Of a stretch of 64,000 bases of DNA, positions 25,863-34,826 are shown in pieces. The DNA comes from Thauera sedimentorum (GTDB lineage: Bacteria; Pseudomonadota; Gammaproteobacteria; Burkholderiales; Rhodocyclaceae): the NCBI RefSeq assembly GCF_014489115.1, contig NZ_JACTAH010000002.1, forward strand, positions 248,001 to 312,000. The letters are read 5' to 3'. Numbering within the stretch: position 1 is the first letter of the stretch; every line of letters begins with the position of its first letter. Made by a program: the position numbers and the translations under genes. A model generated the notes under the pieces. That model worked only from the letters and a program-made list of their open reading frames with translations. It did no database searches and was not told the DNA's origin.

Positions 25863-25978
25863 ATCCGATCGCCAAGCGGCCCACATGACCTCGTCGGCAA
25901 GCGATCACGACAGTGCTTGTCCGGCACTCCGCGCGGGTCTATGAAGGGTGAACCGGCATGCACGCCGCGGAGGCTGCC

Positions 25979-26755
25979 ATGAACGCACCGCAATCGACCG
26001 ATGGCCCCGCGCTACGCGCGCAGGTCGGCGAAGACGAATGGGCGCAGCGCGTCGCGCTGGCCGCCTGCTACCGCCTGGTCGCCCTGTACGGCTGGGACGA
26101 CCTGGTGTTCACCCACATCTCGGCGCGCGTGCCGGGACCGGAACACCACTTCCTGATCAACCCCTACGGCATGCTGTTCGAGGAGATCAGCGCCTCCAGC
26201 CTGGTGAAGGTGGGCCTGGACGGGCGCAAGGTGCTCGACAGCCCGCACCCGGTGAACCCGGCCGGCTTCACCATCCATAGCGCCATCCACGCCGCGCGCG
26301 AGGACGCGGTCTGCGTGCTCCATGTACACAGCGTTAACGGCATCGCCGTGTCCGCCCAGCGCGAGGGGCTGCTGCCGCTGTCCCAGCATTCGATCTTCGT
26401 GCTGTCCTCGCTCGCCTATCACGACTACGAGGGCGTGGCGCTCAATGCCGACGAGAAGCCGCGCCTGGTGCGCGACCTGGGCGACAAGCGCTACCTGATG
26501 CTGCGCAACCACGGCCTGCTGACCGTGGGCGTCACGGTGGCCGACGCCTTCGTGGCGATGTACTTCCTGGAAACCAGCTGCATGATCCAGGTGCGCGCGC
26601 AGGCCGGCGGCGGCGAGCTGACCCGCATCGGCACGGGCATCGTGGCCGGCGCGCAGGACCAATGGAGCAAGGTCACCCACGGCCAGGGCGGGCTGATCGC
26701 CTGGCCTGCGCTGCTGCGCCGCCTGGACCGTGTATCGCCCGGCTACCGCGACTGA
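25979..26755 (+). CDS. Class II aldolase/adducin-family protein
   Basis: This 258-aa protein has the class II aldolase zinc-site pattern: an early HISARVPGPEHHFLINPYG segment, then VLHVHSVNGIAVSAQ and LMLRNHGLLTVG carrying the metal histidines. Enzymes of this group act on sugar phosphates or hydroxyketones, and many uncharacterised members pair with decarboxylation reactions. The ATG at 25979 has a GCGGAGG site at five bases; an in-frame ATG at 25958 with a weaker AAGGGTG site would add MHAAEAA. It is divergent from the ArsR/reductase pair. The substrate is unknown. Confidence 0.83.
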   Translation: MNAPQSTDGPALRAQVGEDEWAQRVALAACYRLVALYGWDDLVFTHISARVPGPEHHFLINPYGMLFEEISASSLVKVGLDGRKVLDSPHPVNPAGFTIHSAIHAAREDAVCVLHVHSVNGIAVSAQREGLLPLSQHSIFVLSSLAYHDYEGVALNADEKPRLVRDLGDKRYLMLRNHGLLTVGVTVADAFVAMYFLETSCMIQVRAQAGGGELTRIGTGIVAGAQDQWSKVTHGQGGLIAWPALLRRLDRVSPGYRD

Positions 26756-26765
26756 GGGCCGGGGC

Positions 26766-27266
<501 letters not shown>

Positions 27267-27365
27267 GCGGAGTCTCCTGGCGGTTGCGGGCGAGGCGGGC
27301 CGGTCCGCCTCTCCAACATAGTCGTTTCGACCCGGCCCGCTTCGACATCGGCTCGACCGGCCCTT

Positions 27366-27437
27366 GTAGGAGCGGCCTTGGCCGCGATGCCACGTGCGGG
27401 AGAACGACGGCCGAATCGCGGCCAAGGCCGCTCCTAC
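27366..27437. repeat. REP/BIME-like palindromic repeat, copy 7
   Basis: Both arms are intact; right arm GGCCAAGGCC subtype. It lies in the divergent region between the VOC and metallopeptidase genes. Confidence 0.9.
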
Positions 27438-27526
27438 AAGGGGCACGCCGTCGCTTCCCGCCGCGCGCGCTTGCCCTGGCTCCTTCCCCTCGACCACAAT
27501 CGCGCCGAGCCACCCGCCCTTCGACC

Positions 27527-28051
27527 ATGCAACCGAAACCCCGCACCGCCTATCTCGCCGGCTATCCCGCCGAACTCACCGCCCAGGTCGACGCGCTGAT
27601 CGCCGCCGGCAAGATGGGCGCGCTGCTGCGCAAGAAGTACCCGCAGGCGCACACGGTGCGCACCGACAAGGCGCTGTACGACTACGTGCAGGCGATGAAG
27701 AGCGACTACCTGCGCAACGCCGCCCCGCTCTCCCGCGTGGCCTACGACGGCAAGCTGCAGGAGCTGCGCAACGCGCTCGGCACCCATGCGCGCATCTCGC
27801 GGGTGCAGGGCGGGCGGCTCAAGGCCAAGCGCGAGATCCGCGTCGCCACGGTGTTCCGCGACATGCCGGAAGACTTCCTGCGCATGATCGTGGTGCACGA
27901 GCTGGCCCACCTGAAGGAACCGGACCACGACAAGGCCTTCTACCAGCTGTGCTGCCACATGGAGCCGAACTACCACCAGCTTGAGTTCGACCTGCGGGTG
28001 TATCTGAGCCACCTGGAGGCCGGCGGCGACCCCCTGTGGGGCGGCAACTGA
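27527..28051 (+). CDS. YgjP-like zinc metallopeptidase (WLM/DUF45-type)
   Basis: This 174-aa cytoplasmic protein has the HExxH zinc motif in VVHELAHLKEPDHDKAFYQLC, where the second-half EPDHDKAF with its histidine supplies the third ligand as in YgjP and SprT-like proteins. The upstream half is helical and basic (KLQELRNALGTHARISRVQG). No signal peptide. Peptidases of this group have unknown targets. It precedes the radical SAM gene by 103 bases. Confidence 0.85.
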   Translation: MQPKPRTAYLAGYPAELTAQVDALIAAGKMGALLRKKYPQAHTVRTDKALYDYVQAMKSDYLRNAAPLSRVAYDGKLQELRNALGTHARISRVQGGRLKAKREIRVATVFRDMPEDFLRMIVVHELAHLKEPDHDKAFYQLCCHMEPNYHQLEFDLRVYLSHLEAGGDPLWGGN

Positions 28052-28154
28052 GCCGCCGACGGGCAGCGATGCGGGCTTTTGCCCTTACACAGACCGAGGT
28101 TTTCCCGCACAATCGGGCCCAAAAAACGCGACGAACCCGCAGAGAGAGCCCGCC

Positions 28155-29789
28155 ATGCGCGTCACCCTGGTCCATCCCGCCGGTTTCAACTTCGTGCCCG
28201 GCCAGCCGGATTTCTCCGTGCTGGCCAACCGCATGGCGCCGATCGGCATCCTGCAGCTCGCCTCCTGGCTGGAGAAGCACGGCCACCCGACGCAGGTGCA
28301 CGACTGCCTCGGCCCCTACGCACCGGCCTCGCTGGAGGCCAACGCCGAGCAGGTGCTGGCCACCGACCCTGAGCTGGTCGGCTTCTCCGCCACCACCTCG
28401 GGCTTCATGGACGCGGTGGACATCGCCGCCTACATCAAGGCCAAGCGCCCGCATGTGAAGATCTTCTTCGGCAACGTGCATGTGTCCTCGATCGGCGCAC
28501 CGCTGCTGGACCACTTCCCCGAGATCGACTACCTGTGCATCGGCGAGGGCGAAGGGGCGATGCTGGACATCGCCGAAGGCATGGCCGACAAGGACGTCGC
28601 CAACATCATCTACCGCGACGGCGGCGGCAACCCGGTGATCAACCCGCGCCGCGCGCGCATCCTGGATCTCGACGAACTGCCCTTCCCGGCCTACGAGAAG
28701 CTCGCCGGCTTCCCGCACGGCTACCACCTGCCGCTGTTCTCCTACGAGAAGCGCTGGGGCGCGACCATGATCACCTCGCGCGGCTGCCCCTACACCTGCT
28801 CCTTCTGCGACCGCACGGTGTACGAGCGCCTCTACAAGTACAACTCGCCGCAGTACGTGCACGACCACATCCGCCACCTGCGCGACAGCTTCGGCGTGCA
28901 CCACATCAACATCTACGACGACCTCTTCACCGCGCACAAGAAGCGCATCCACGAGCTGTGCGAACTCTTGATCGCCAAGCCGCTGGGGGTGGATTTCAAC
29001 TGCGCGATCCGCACCGGCCACACCTCGGACGAGATGCTGGCGCTGCTCAAGCGCGCCGGCGCGCTGATGGTGTCGATGGGCATCGAATCCGCCGACCCGG
29101 GCATGATGGAGCGCCACAAGACCGGGGTGACCCTGGAGGCGGTGAAGAAGACCGTGGAGCAGATCCACGCCGCCGGGCTACGCGCCAAGGGCCTGTTCAT
29201 CTTCGGGCTGCCGGGCGAGACGCCCGAGACGGTGAAGGCCACCAGCGACTTCATCCTGTCGCTGGACCTCGACGAGATGAACATGACCAAGTTCAGCCCG
29301 ATGTACGGCGCGCCGATCTGGGACGAGTGCGTCTCCGGCAAGGAAGGCGACTTCATCGAGGACTGGCGGCTGATGAACTGCCTGAACTTCGTCTACAAGC
29401 CGGCCGGCTTCGAGTCGCGCGAGGAGATGGACGCGCTCTACAACTGGCATGTGCGCCGCTACTACGACAGCAAGGCCTACCGCCGGCGCTTCAGCAAGAA
29501 GCTCTGGCAGCACCGCTGGAGCCTGTGGCACGTGGTCAAGAACCTGCCGCGCGTCATCCAGGCCGCGCGCTACTTCAGCGCCAACAAGGAACAGCTGGAA
29601 GCGGCCAAGCAGAACTTTGCCCCCCATCCGCGCCAGCCGCAGGGCCTGAAGCCCTACCTCAGCCCGGAGCTGCAGGCCGATGCGATCGCGGCGATGTCGC
29701 CGGTGAAGATCTCGCGCCGAATCAAGCCGGCCGGCGAAGTCGCCCAGGACGGCTGCAGCACGCCGCAAGCGGCCGCCGCCGGCGCCTGA
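28155..29789 (+). CDS. B12-binding radical SAM protein (BchE/HpnR-like)
   Basis: This 544-aa protein has an N-terminal cobalamin-binding Rossmann domain (about residues 1-150, with LVGFSATTSGFMDAVDIAA and IFFGNVHVSS) and a radical SAM domain with the [4Fe-4S] cysteines 211, 215 and 218 in SRGCPYTCSFCDR. A BchE-type C-terminal tail follows. The family includes Mg-protoporphyrin cyclase-like and hopanoid or sugar methylases, and this member has no pathway partner nearby. It ends 213 bases before hoxK and might be unrelated to it. The function is unknown. Confidence 0.85.
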   Translation: MRVTLVHPAGFNFVPGQPDFSVLANRMAPIGILQLASWLEKHGHPTQVHDCLGPYAPASLEANAEQVLATDPELVGFSATTSGFMDAVDIAAYIKAKRPHVKIFFGNVHVSSIGAPLLDHFPEIDYLCIGEGEGAMLDIAEGMADKDVANIIYRDGGGNPVINPRRARILDLDELPFPAYEKLAGFPHGYHLPLFSYEKRWGATMITSRGCPYTCSFCDRTVYERLYKYNSPQYVHDHIRHLRDSFGVHHINIYDDLFTAHKKRIHELCELLIAKPLGVDFNCAIRTGHTSDEMLALLKRAGALMVSMGIESADPGMMERHKTGVTLEAVKKTVEQIHAAGLRAKGLFIFGLPGETPETVKATSDFILSLDLDEMNMTKFSPMYGAPIWDECVSGKEGDFIEDWRLMNCLNFVYKPAGFESREEMDALYNWHVRRYYDSKAYRRRFSKKLWQHRWSLWHVVKNLPRVIQAARYFSANKEQLEAAKQNFAPHPRQPQGLKPYLSPELQADAIAAMSPVKISRRIKPAGEVAQDGCSTPQAAAAGA

Positions 29790-29873
29790 GGCGGCGCCGG
29801 ACAAGCCGCTTCCACCTCCCCGGCAATCCGGAAGATCGCTTTTCACCCTGCCCACGCAGTGCGCTTGAACGGC

Positions 29874-29910
29874 GCGCGCAATCCCCTGAGCCGGCAAGGG
29901 GTTTGCGCGC
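29874..29910. promoter_or_regulatory. Inverted repeat upstream of the hoxK sigma-54 promoter
   Basis: Arms 29874-29887 and 29897-29910 match over 14 bases with one mismatch, around a nine-base loop. The element ends 11 bases before the TGGCAC box. It contains the first copy of a 19-base motif shared with the hoxM promoter. It may be an activator site; a terminator role for the radical SAM gene is also possible, though no T-run follows. Confidence 0.5.
29877..29895 (+). promoter_or_regulatory. Candidate HoxA upstream activating site, copy 1
   Basis: The sequence fits CGCAAYCCCCTGAKCCGSC (16 of 19 positions identical to the copy at 34115-34133). It lies 45 bases upstream of the TGG of the -24 element. 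The equal spacing before two sigma-54 promoters is the main evidence. Inference. Confidence 0.5.
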
Positions 29911-29921
29911 CCTGACGCCCC

Positions 29922-29937
29922 TGGCACGGAAGTTGTA
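29922..29937 (+). promoter_or_regulatory. Sigma-54 type promoter of hoxKG
   Basis: TGGCACGGAAGTTGTA matches the sigma-54 consensus TGGCACG-N4-TTGCW with the correct spacing; the -12 dinucleotide is GT rather than GC. Transcription would begin near 29948, before the hoxK ribosome site AGGGGAG (29988-29994). HoxA encoded downstream is a sigma-54 activator, which supports the call. Confidence 0.72.
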
Positions 29938-30002
29938 GAGGCCCTCCCACCATGCCCGCCCCGCCCGGGGCCGACGGCATCCGCGACAGGGGAGACGCCT
30001 CG

Positions 30003-31091
30003 ATGATCGAAACCTTCTACGACGTGCTGCGCCGCCAGGGCATTACCCGGCGCAGCTTCCTCAAGTTCTGCAGTCTCACCGCGACTTCGCTGGGCCTGGG
30101 CTCGGCTGCCGCGCCGCGCATCGCTCACGCGCTGGAGACCAAGCCGCGCACCCCGGTGGTGTGGCTGCACGGGCTGGAATGCACCTGCTGTACCGAGTCC
30201 TTCATCCGCTCTGCGCACCCGCTGACCAAGGACGTCATCCTGTCGATGCTCTCCCTCGACTACGACGACACCCTGATGGCCGCCGCCGGCCACCAGGCCG
30301 AGGCCATCCTCGAAGAGGTCAAGCGCAAGTACAAGGGCCAGTACATCCTCGCGGTGGAAGGCAACCCGCCGCTCAACGAGGACGGCATGTACTGCTTCCA
30401 GGGCGGGCGCCCCTTCGTCGAGAAACTCAAGGACATGGCCGCCGACTGCAAGGCCATCATCGCCTGGGGCTCCTGTGCCTCCTGGGGCTGCGTGCAGGCC
30501 GCCAAGCCCAACCCGACGCGCGCCACCCCGGTGCACAAGGTGATCACCGACAAGCCGGTGATCAAGGTGCCGGGCTGCCCGCCCATCCCCGAGGTGATGA
30601 CCGCGGTGGTCACCTACATGCTGAGCTTCGACCGCCTGCCCACGCTGGACCGCATGGGCCGCCCGGCGATGTTCTACGGCCAGCGCATCCACGACAAGTG
30701 CTACCGCCGCCCGCACTTCGACGCCGGCCAGTTCGCCGAGAGCTGGGACGACGAGGGCGCGCGCAAGGGCTACTGCCTCTACAAGATGGGCTGCAAGGGC
30801 CCGACCACCTACAACGCCTGTTCCACGGTGCGCTGGAACGAGGGCGTGTCCTTCCCCATCCAGTCCGGCCACGGCTGCATCGGCTGCTCGGAAGACGGCT
30901 TCTGGGACAAGGGCAGCTTCTACAGCCGGGTCACCGACATCAAGCAGTTCGGCATCGAATCCAACGCCGACAAGGTGGGCGCCACCGCTGCCGGCATCGT
31001 CGGCGCCAGCGTCGCGGCGCACGCCGCGGTGACCGCCCTGGCGCGCGCGCGCAACAAGACCGGCATCGACGTCAAGCAAGGGGACAACTGA
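30003..31091 (+). CDS. hoxK: Membrane-bound [NiFe] hydrogenase small subunit (oxygen-tolerant type)
   Basis: This 362-aa electron-transfer subunit carries three Fe-S clusters. A Tat signal (RRSFLK at residues 16-21) ends near Ala43. Counting from the mature start, cysteines fall at 17, 19, 20, 115, 120 and 149 ([27 protein letters not shown]). These are exactly the six proximal-cluster ligands of oxygen-tolerant HyaA and Ralstonia HoxK, including the two extra ones at 19 and 120. A C-terminal hydrophobic helix anchors it to HoxZ. An in-frame ATG at 29952 lies at the predicted transcription start and is rejected. A two-base gap separates it from hoxG. Confidence 0.97.
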   Translation: MIETFYDVLRRQGITRRSFLKFCSLTATSLGLGSAAAPRIAHALETKPRTPVVWLHGLECTCCTESFIRSAHPLTKDVILSMLSLDYDDTLMAAAGHQAEAILEEVKRKYKGQYILAVEGNPPLNEDGMYCFQGGRPFVEKLKDMAADCKAIIAWGSCASWGCVQAAKPNPTRATPVHKVITDKPVIKVPGCPPIPEVMTAVVTYMLSFDRLPTLDRMGRPAMFYGQRIHDKCYRRPHFDAGQFAESWDDEGARKGYCLYKMGCKGPTTYNACSTVRWNEGVSFPIQSGHGCIGCSEDGFWDKGSFYSRVTDIKQFGIESNADKVGATAAGIVGASVAAHAAVTALARARNKTGIDVKQGDN

Positions 31092-31093
31092 TC

Positions 31094-32890
31094 ATGGGCG
31101 TGTACGAAACCCAGGGCTTCAAGCTCGACAACACCGGCAAGCGCGTCGTCGTCGACCCGGTGACCCGCATCGAGGGCCACATGCGGGTCGAGGTGAACCT
31201 CGACGAGAACAACGTGATCCGCAACGCGGTGTCCACCGGCACCATGTGGCGCGGCCTGGAAGTCATCCTGCGCGGCCGCGACCCGCGCGACGCCTGGGCC
31301 TTCACCGAGCGCATCTGCGGGGTGTGCACCGGCACCCACGCGCTGACCAGCGTGCGCGCGGTCGAGGACGCGCTGGGCATCGCCATCCCCGAGAACGCCA
31401 ACACCATCCGCAACCTGATGCAGCTGAACCTCTACGTTCACGACCATCTGGTGCACTTCTACCACCTGCACGCGCTCGACTGGGTGGACGTGGTCAGCGC
31501 GCTCAAGGCCGACCCCAAGGCCACCTCGGCGCTCGCGCAAAGCATCTCCAGCTGGCCGAAGTCCTCGCCGGGCTACTTCCGCGACCTGCAGAACCGCCTG
31601 AAGAAGTTCGTCGAGAGCGGCCAGCTCGGCCCCTTCATGAACGGCTACTGGGGCAACCCGGCCTACAAGCTGCCGCCGGAAGCCAACCTGATGGCGGTCG
31701 CCCACTACCTGGAAGCGCTCGATTTCCAGAAGGAAATCGTCAAGGTGCACACCATCTTCGGCGGCAAGAACCCGCACCCCAACTGGCTGGTGGGCGGCAT
31801 GCCGTGCGCGATCAACCTCGACGGCGTGGGCGCGGTGGGCGCGATCAACATGGAGCGCCTGAACCTGGTCAAGAGCATCATCGACCAGACCAAGGAGTTC
31901 ATCGAGCAGGTCTATATCCCCGACCTGCTGGCTATCGCCTCCTTCTACAAGGGCTGGCTGCACGGCGGCGGCCTGTCCTCGCAGGCCATGCTGTCCTACG
32001 GCGACATCCCGCAACGCGCCAACGACTACACCGCGCCCAACCTGCTGCTGCCGCGCGGCGCGATCATCAACGGCGACCTGTCCAAGATCCACGAGGTGGA
32101 CATCAAGGACCCCGAGCAGGTGCAGGAGTTCGTCTCCCACTCCTGGTACAAGTACGCCGACGAAACGAAAGGCCTGCACCCCTGGGACGGTGTCACCGAG
32201 CCCAACTTCGTGCTCGGCAAGAACACCAAGGGCAGCAAGACCGCGATCGAGTCGCTCGACGAGGAAGGCAAGTACTCGTGGATCAAGGCCCCGCGCTGGC
32301 GCGGCCACGCCATGGAAGTCGGCTGCCTGTCTCGCATGGTGCTGGGCTACCTGCAGCCGCAGCAGTACCCCTTCATCAAGGACACCATCGACGCGGTGCT
32401 CGGCAAGCTCGACGTGCCGGTGCAGGCGCTGTTCTCCACCCTGGGCCGCACCGCGGCGCGCGGCATCGAGACGCTGTACTGCGCCAACCTGCAGGTCGAG
32501 CAGTTCGACAAGCTGATGGCCAACCTCAAGGCCGGCGACCTGACCACCGCCAACATCGACAAGTGGGAGCCGGAGACCTGGCCGAAGGAGGCCAAGGGCG
32601 CCGGCTTCACCGAGGCGCCACGCGGCGCGCTGGGCCACTGGATCAAGATCAAGGACGGCAAGATCGACAACTACCAGGCGGTGGTGCCCACCACCTGGAA
32701 CGGCAGCCCGCGCGACCACAAGGGCCAGATCGGCGCCTTCGAGGCCAGCCTGCTCGACACGCCGCTGGCGAAGGCGGACGAGCCGCTGGAGATCCTGCGC
32801 ACCCTGCACTCCTTCGACCCCTGCCTGGCCTGCTCGACGCACGTGATGAGCCCGGACGGCCAGGAAATGACGCAGGTGAAGGTGCGCTGA
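31094..32890 (+). CDS. hoxG: Membrane-bound [NiFe] hydrogenase large subunit
   Basis: This 598-aa catalytic subunit cleaves H2 at a Ni-Fe centre bound by four cysteines: RICGVC (residues 73-78) and DPCLACSTH (575-583). The 15 residues after His583 form the tail removed by the HoxM protease after nickel insertion. Val77 and Leu125 match the open gas channel of catalytic hydrogenases, unlike the sensor HoxC in this window. It is exported with HoxK by the Tat system. A repeat-rich 256-base gap follows before hoxZ. Confidence 0.97.
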   Translation: MGVYETQGFKLDNTGKRVVVDPVTRIEGHMRVEVNLDENNVIRNAVSTGTMWRGLEVILRGRDPRDAWAFTERICGVCTGTHALTSVRAVEDALGIAIPENANTIRNLMQLNLYVHDHLVHFYHLHALDWVDVVSALKADPKATSALAQSISSWPKSSPGYFRDLQNRLKKFVESGQLGPFMNGYWGNPAYKLPPEANLMAVAHYLEALDFQKEIVKVHTIFGGKNPHPNWLVGGMPCAINLDGVGAVGAINMERLNLVKSIIDQTKEFIEQVYIPDLLAIASFYKGWLHGGGLSSQAMLSYGDIPQRANDYTAPNLLLPRGAIINGDLSKIHEVDIKDPEQVQEFVSHSWYKYADETKGLHPWDGVTEPNFVLGKNTKGSKTAIESLDEEGKYSWIKAPRWRGHAMEVGCLSRMVLGYLQPQQYPFIKDTIDAVLGKLDVPVQALFSTLGRTAARGIETLYCANLQVEQFDKLMANLKAGDLTTANIDKWEPETWPKEAKGAGFTEAPRGALGHWIKIKDGKIDNYQAVVPTTWNGSPRDHKGQIGAFEASLLDTPLAKADEPLEILRTLHSFDPCLACSTHVMSPDGQEMTQVKVR

Positions 32891-32988
32891 AGCGCGAGTT
32901 CTGTCACGGCAGGGCGGCGGCCGGTTTTCTCCTTCGACGCGCCCCGCCGCCCTGCCGCTGACAGACCCATAGCCGGTGCACCCGGCGT

Positions 32989-33083
32989 CCCTCCCCCTTC
33001 AAGGGGGAGGACAGGTGGGGGATGGGTTTCGGTTCGGGGAGACAACCCCATCCCCACCCCGACCCTCCCCTTGAAGGGGAGGG
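32989..33083. repeat. Large imperfect palindrome between hoxG and hoxZ
   Basis: Left arm CCCTCCCCCTTCAAGGGGG and right arm CCTCCCCTTGAAGGGGAGG are near-mirror copies, with GGGGGATGGG and CCCATCCCC inside. It is unlike the GTAG-headed family and resembles a second type of dispersed repeat common in beta- and gammaproteobacteria. It interrupts the structural operon. Confidence 0.85.
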
Positions 33084-33146
33084 CGCAGGCGAACCGAAGC
33101 GCTTTCACCCGCTCGCCGCGCCGAACCTGGATAACTGGAGAACATC

Positions 33147-33854
33147 ATGCTTGCTGAACAGGATGCCTTCGAAGCCGAGCGCAGCGCGCGCATGGTCAAG
33201 GCGGTGTACGTCTATGAAGCACCCCTGCGCCTGTGGCACTGGGTCAATGCGCTCGCCATCGTGGTGCTGGCGGTTACCGGCTACTTCATCGGCAAGCCGC
33301 TGCCGGCGCTGTCGGGCGACACCAGCGCGCAGTACCTGATGGGCTGGATCCGTTTCCTGCACTTCTCGGCGGCCTACATCTTCGCCATCGGTTTCCTCGG
33401 CCGCATCTACTGGGCCTTCGTCGGCAACCACCACGCCCGCCAGCTCTTCCTGCTGCCGATCTTCAACCCCAACTGGTGGGGCGAAGTGTTCTACGAGCTG
33501 CGCTGGTACCTCTTCCTGGTCAAGGAGCCGAAGAAGTACGTCGGCCACAACCCGCTGGCGCAGCTGATGATGTTCCTGTTCTTCACCGTCGGCGCGGTGT
33601 ACATGATCCTCACCGGCTTCGCGCTCTACGGCGAAGGCCTGGGCGCGGGTAGCTGGGCGGACGAGATGTTCGGCTGGGTGATCGCGGTGCTGGGCGGCAA
33701 CAGCATGCAGGTGCACAGCCTGCACCGCCTGGGCATGTGGGTGACGCTGTGCTTCGTCATCGTGCATGTGTATGCCGCGATCCGCGAGGACATCATGAGC
33801 CGCCAGAGCCTGATTAGCACCATGATCAGCGGCTGGCGGATGTTCAAGGACTGA
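33147..33854 (+). CDS. hoxZ: Hydrogenase cytochrome b subunit
   Basis: This 235-aa membrane protein has four hydrophobic helices with the haem histidines in LRLWHWVNALAIVVL, IRFLHFSAAYIFAIG and LHRLGMWVTLCFVIVHVYAA. It anchors HoxKG to the inner membrane and passes electrons to ubiquinone. The length and the YEAPLRLWHW start match the HupC/HyaC/HoxZ family. It is followed by a stem-loop and a repeat copy before the accessory genes. Confidence 0.95.
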   Translation: MLAEQDAFEAERSARMVKAVYVYEAPLRLWHWVNALAIVVLAVTGYFIGKPLPALSGDTSAQYLMGWIRFLHFSAAYIFAIGFLGRIYWAFVGNHHARQLFLLPIFNPNWWGEVFYELRWYLFLVKEPKKYVGHNPLAQLMMFLFFTVGAVYMILTGFALYGEGLGAGSWADEMFGWVIAVLGGNSMQVHSLHRLGMWVTLCFVIVHVYAAIREDIMSRQSLISTMISGWRMFKD

Positions 33855-33871
33855 CGCCCGCCCGTCCTCCG

Positions 33872-33899
33872 AACGGCCCGGCGCATTTACCGGGCCGTT
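33872..33899 (+). terminator. Stem-loop after hoxZ
   Basis: AACGGCCCGG and CCGGGCCGTT form a perfect ten-pair stem around an eight-base loop, 18 bases after the hoxZ stop. There is no T-run, so it may slow or partly stop transcription or protect the hoxKGZ mRNA 3' end. A new sigma-54 promoter follows 260 bases later. The rest of the 351-base gap to hoxM holds a repeat copy and that promoter. Confidence 0.6.
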
Positions 33900-33940
33900 G
33901 CCGTATGCCGCCCCCGATCGATGCGCCAGCAGCTGCCAAT

Positions 33941-34012
33941 GTAGGAGCGGCCTTGGCCGCGATGCGGCGTTCGTTTCATCCCGGACTGCATCGCGGGCAA
34001 GCCCGCTCCTAC
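33941..34012. repeat. REP/BIME-like palindromic repeat, copy 8
   Basis: Right arm GGGCAAGCCC subtype. It lies between the hoxZ stem-loop and the hoxM promoter, dividing structural from maturation genes. Confidence 0.9.
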
Positions 34013-34114
34013 ACCCGAAATCTCCGGCGTACGCACCTGGCCGGAGGCGGATACCGACTTTCCACTCTGGAATGTTAATTTCCACTTCATCCGCCAACCT
34101 TATGCACTGACACC

Positions 34115-34133
34115 CGCAACCCCCTGATCCGCC
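34115..34133 (+). promoter_or_regulatory. Candidate HoxA upstream activating site, copy 2
   Basis: This 19-base segment fits CGCAAYCCCCTGAKCCGSC and lies 43 bases upstream of the TGG of the second sigma-54 promoter, almost the same distance as copy 1. Unlike copy 1 it is not part of a long inverted repeat. Confidence 0.5.
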
Positions 34134-34157
34134 GCTGCATTTCCACCCACGGCGCAC

Positions 34158-34173
34158 TGGCACGGTCCCTGCT
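34158..34173 (+). promoter_or_regulatory. Sigma-54 type promoter of the hoxM accessory operon
   Basis: TGGCACGGTCCCTGCT fits TGGCACG-N4-YTGCW with GG at -24 and GC at -12 and correct spacing. Transcription would start near 34183, 23 bases before the hoxM ATG. Confidence 0.75.
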
Positions 34174-34205
34174 GAACTTCGACCGTCCCGACCCCGAGCG
34201 CCGCC

Positions 34206-34826
34206 ATGAACACTCAGCCCGACCCCATCCTGCTCCTCGGCATCGGCAACCTGCTGTGGGCCGACGAAGGCTTCGGCGTGCGCTGCGTCGAGGCCTTCAG
34301 CGCGCGCTGGAAGGTACCCGAGCACGTCACCGTGATGGACGGCGGCACCCAGGGCCTGTACCTGCTGCCCTACCTGGCCGCCGCACGCCGCCTGATCATC
34401 TTCGACGCCATCGACTACGGCCTGCCGGCCGGCACCCTGCGGCGGGTCGAGAACGCCGAGGTACCGCGCTTCATGGGCGTCAAGAAGATGAGCCTGCACC
34501 AGACCGGCTTCCAGGAGGTGCTGGCCTCGGCCGAGCTGCTCGGCCAGCTGCCGGAGGAGATGCTGCTGATCGGCGTGCAGCCCGCCGAACTGGACGACTA
34601 TGGCGGCAGCCTGCGCCCGGCGGTACGCGCGCGCGTACCCGAGGCCCTCGAGCTGGCCGCGCAGCGCCTGCGTGACTGGGGCGTGGAGTTGCTCCCTGCC
34701 GAAACCCCCACCGCGGTGCTCAACGACCACGCGCTGGCGCTGGACGGCTACGAAGCCGGCCGCCCGGCCGCCGACGAAGCCTGGCGCATGGGCGACCTGC
34801 GCTTCCATCCGGACGCGCTGCGCTGA
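34206..34826 (+). CDS. hoxM: Hydrogenase large-subunit maturation protease
   Basis: This 206-aa endopeptidase removes the C-terminal tail of HoxG once nickel is inserted. The nickel-sensing residues of HybD (Glu16, Asp62, His93) appear at the same spacing as Glu21 in WADEGFG, Asp67 in FDAIDYG and His98 in LHQTGF. GIGNLLWADEGFG is the family start. The C-terminal tail is somewhat longer than in HybD. The stop and the next start share one base (TGATG). Confidence 0.95.
   Translation: MNTQPDPILLLGIGNLLWADEGFGVRCVEAFSARWKVPEHVTVMDGGTQGLYLLPYLAAARRLIIFDAIDYGLPAGTLRRVENAEVPRFMGVKKMSLHQTGFQEVLASAELLGQLPEEMLLIGVQPAELDDYGGSLRPAVRARVPEALELAAQRLRDWGVELLPAETPTAVLNDHALALDGYEAGRPAADEAWRMGDLRFHPDALR

Noticed and set aside
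29952..30002. Upstream ATG for hoxK
   Set aside because: It falls at the predicted sigma-54 transcription start and would put 17 residues before the Tat signal; 30003 has an AGGGGAG site and the standard N-terminus.
30003..32890. Group 1 hydrogenase as a sulfate-reducer type enzyme
   Set aside because: The six proximal cysteines, HoxZ partner and full set of aerobic maturation genes fit the oxygen-tolerant membrane-bound class instead.
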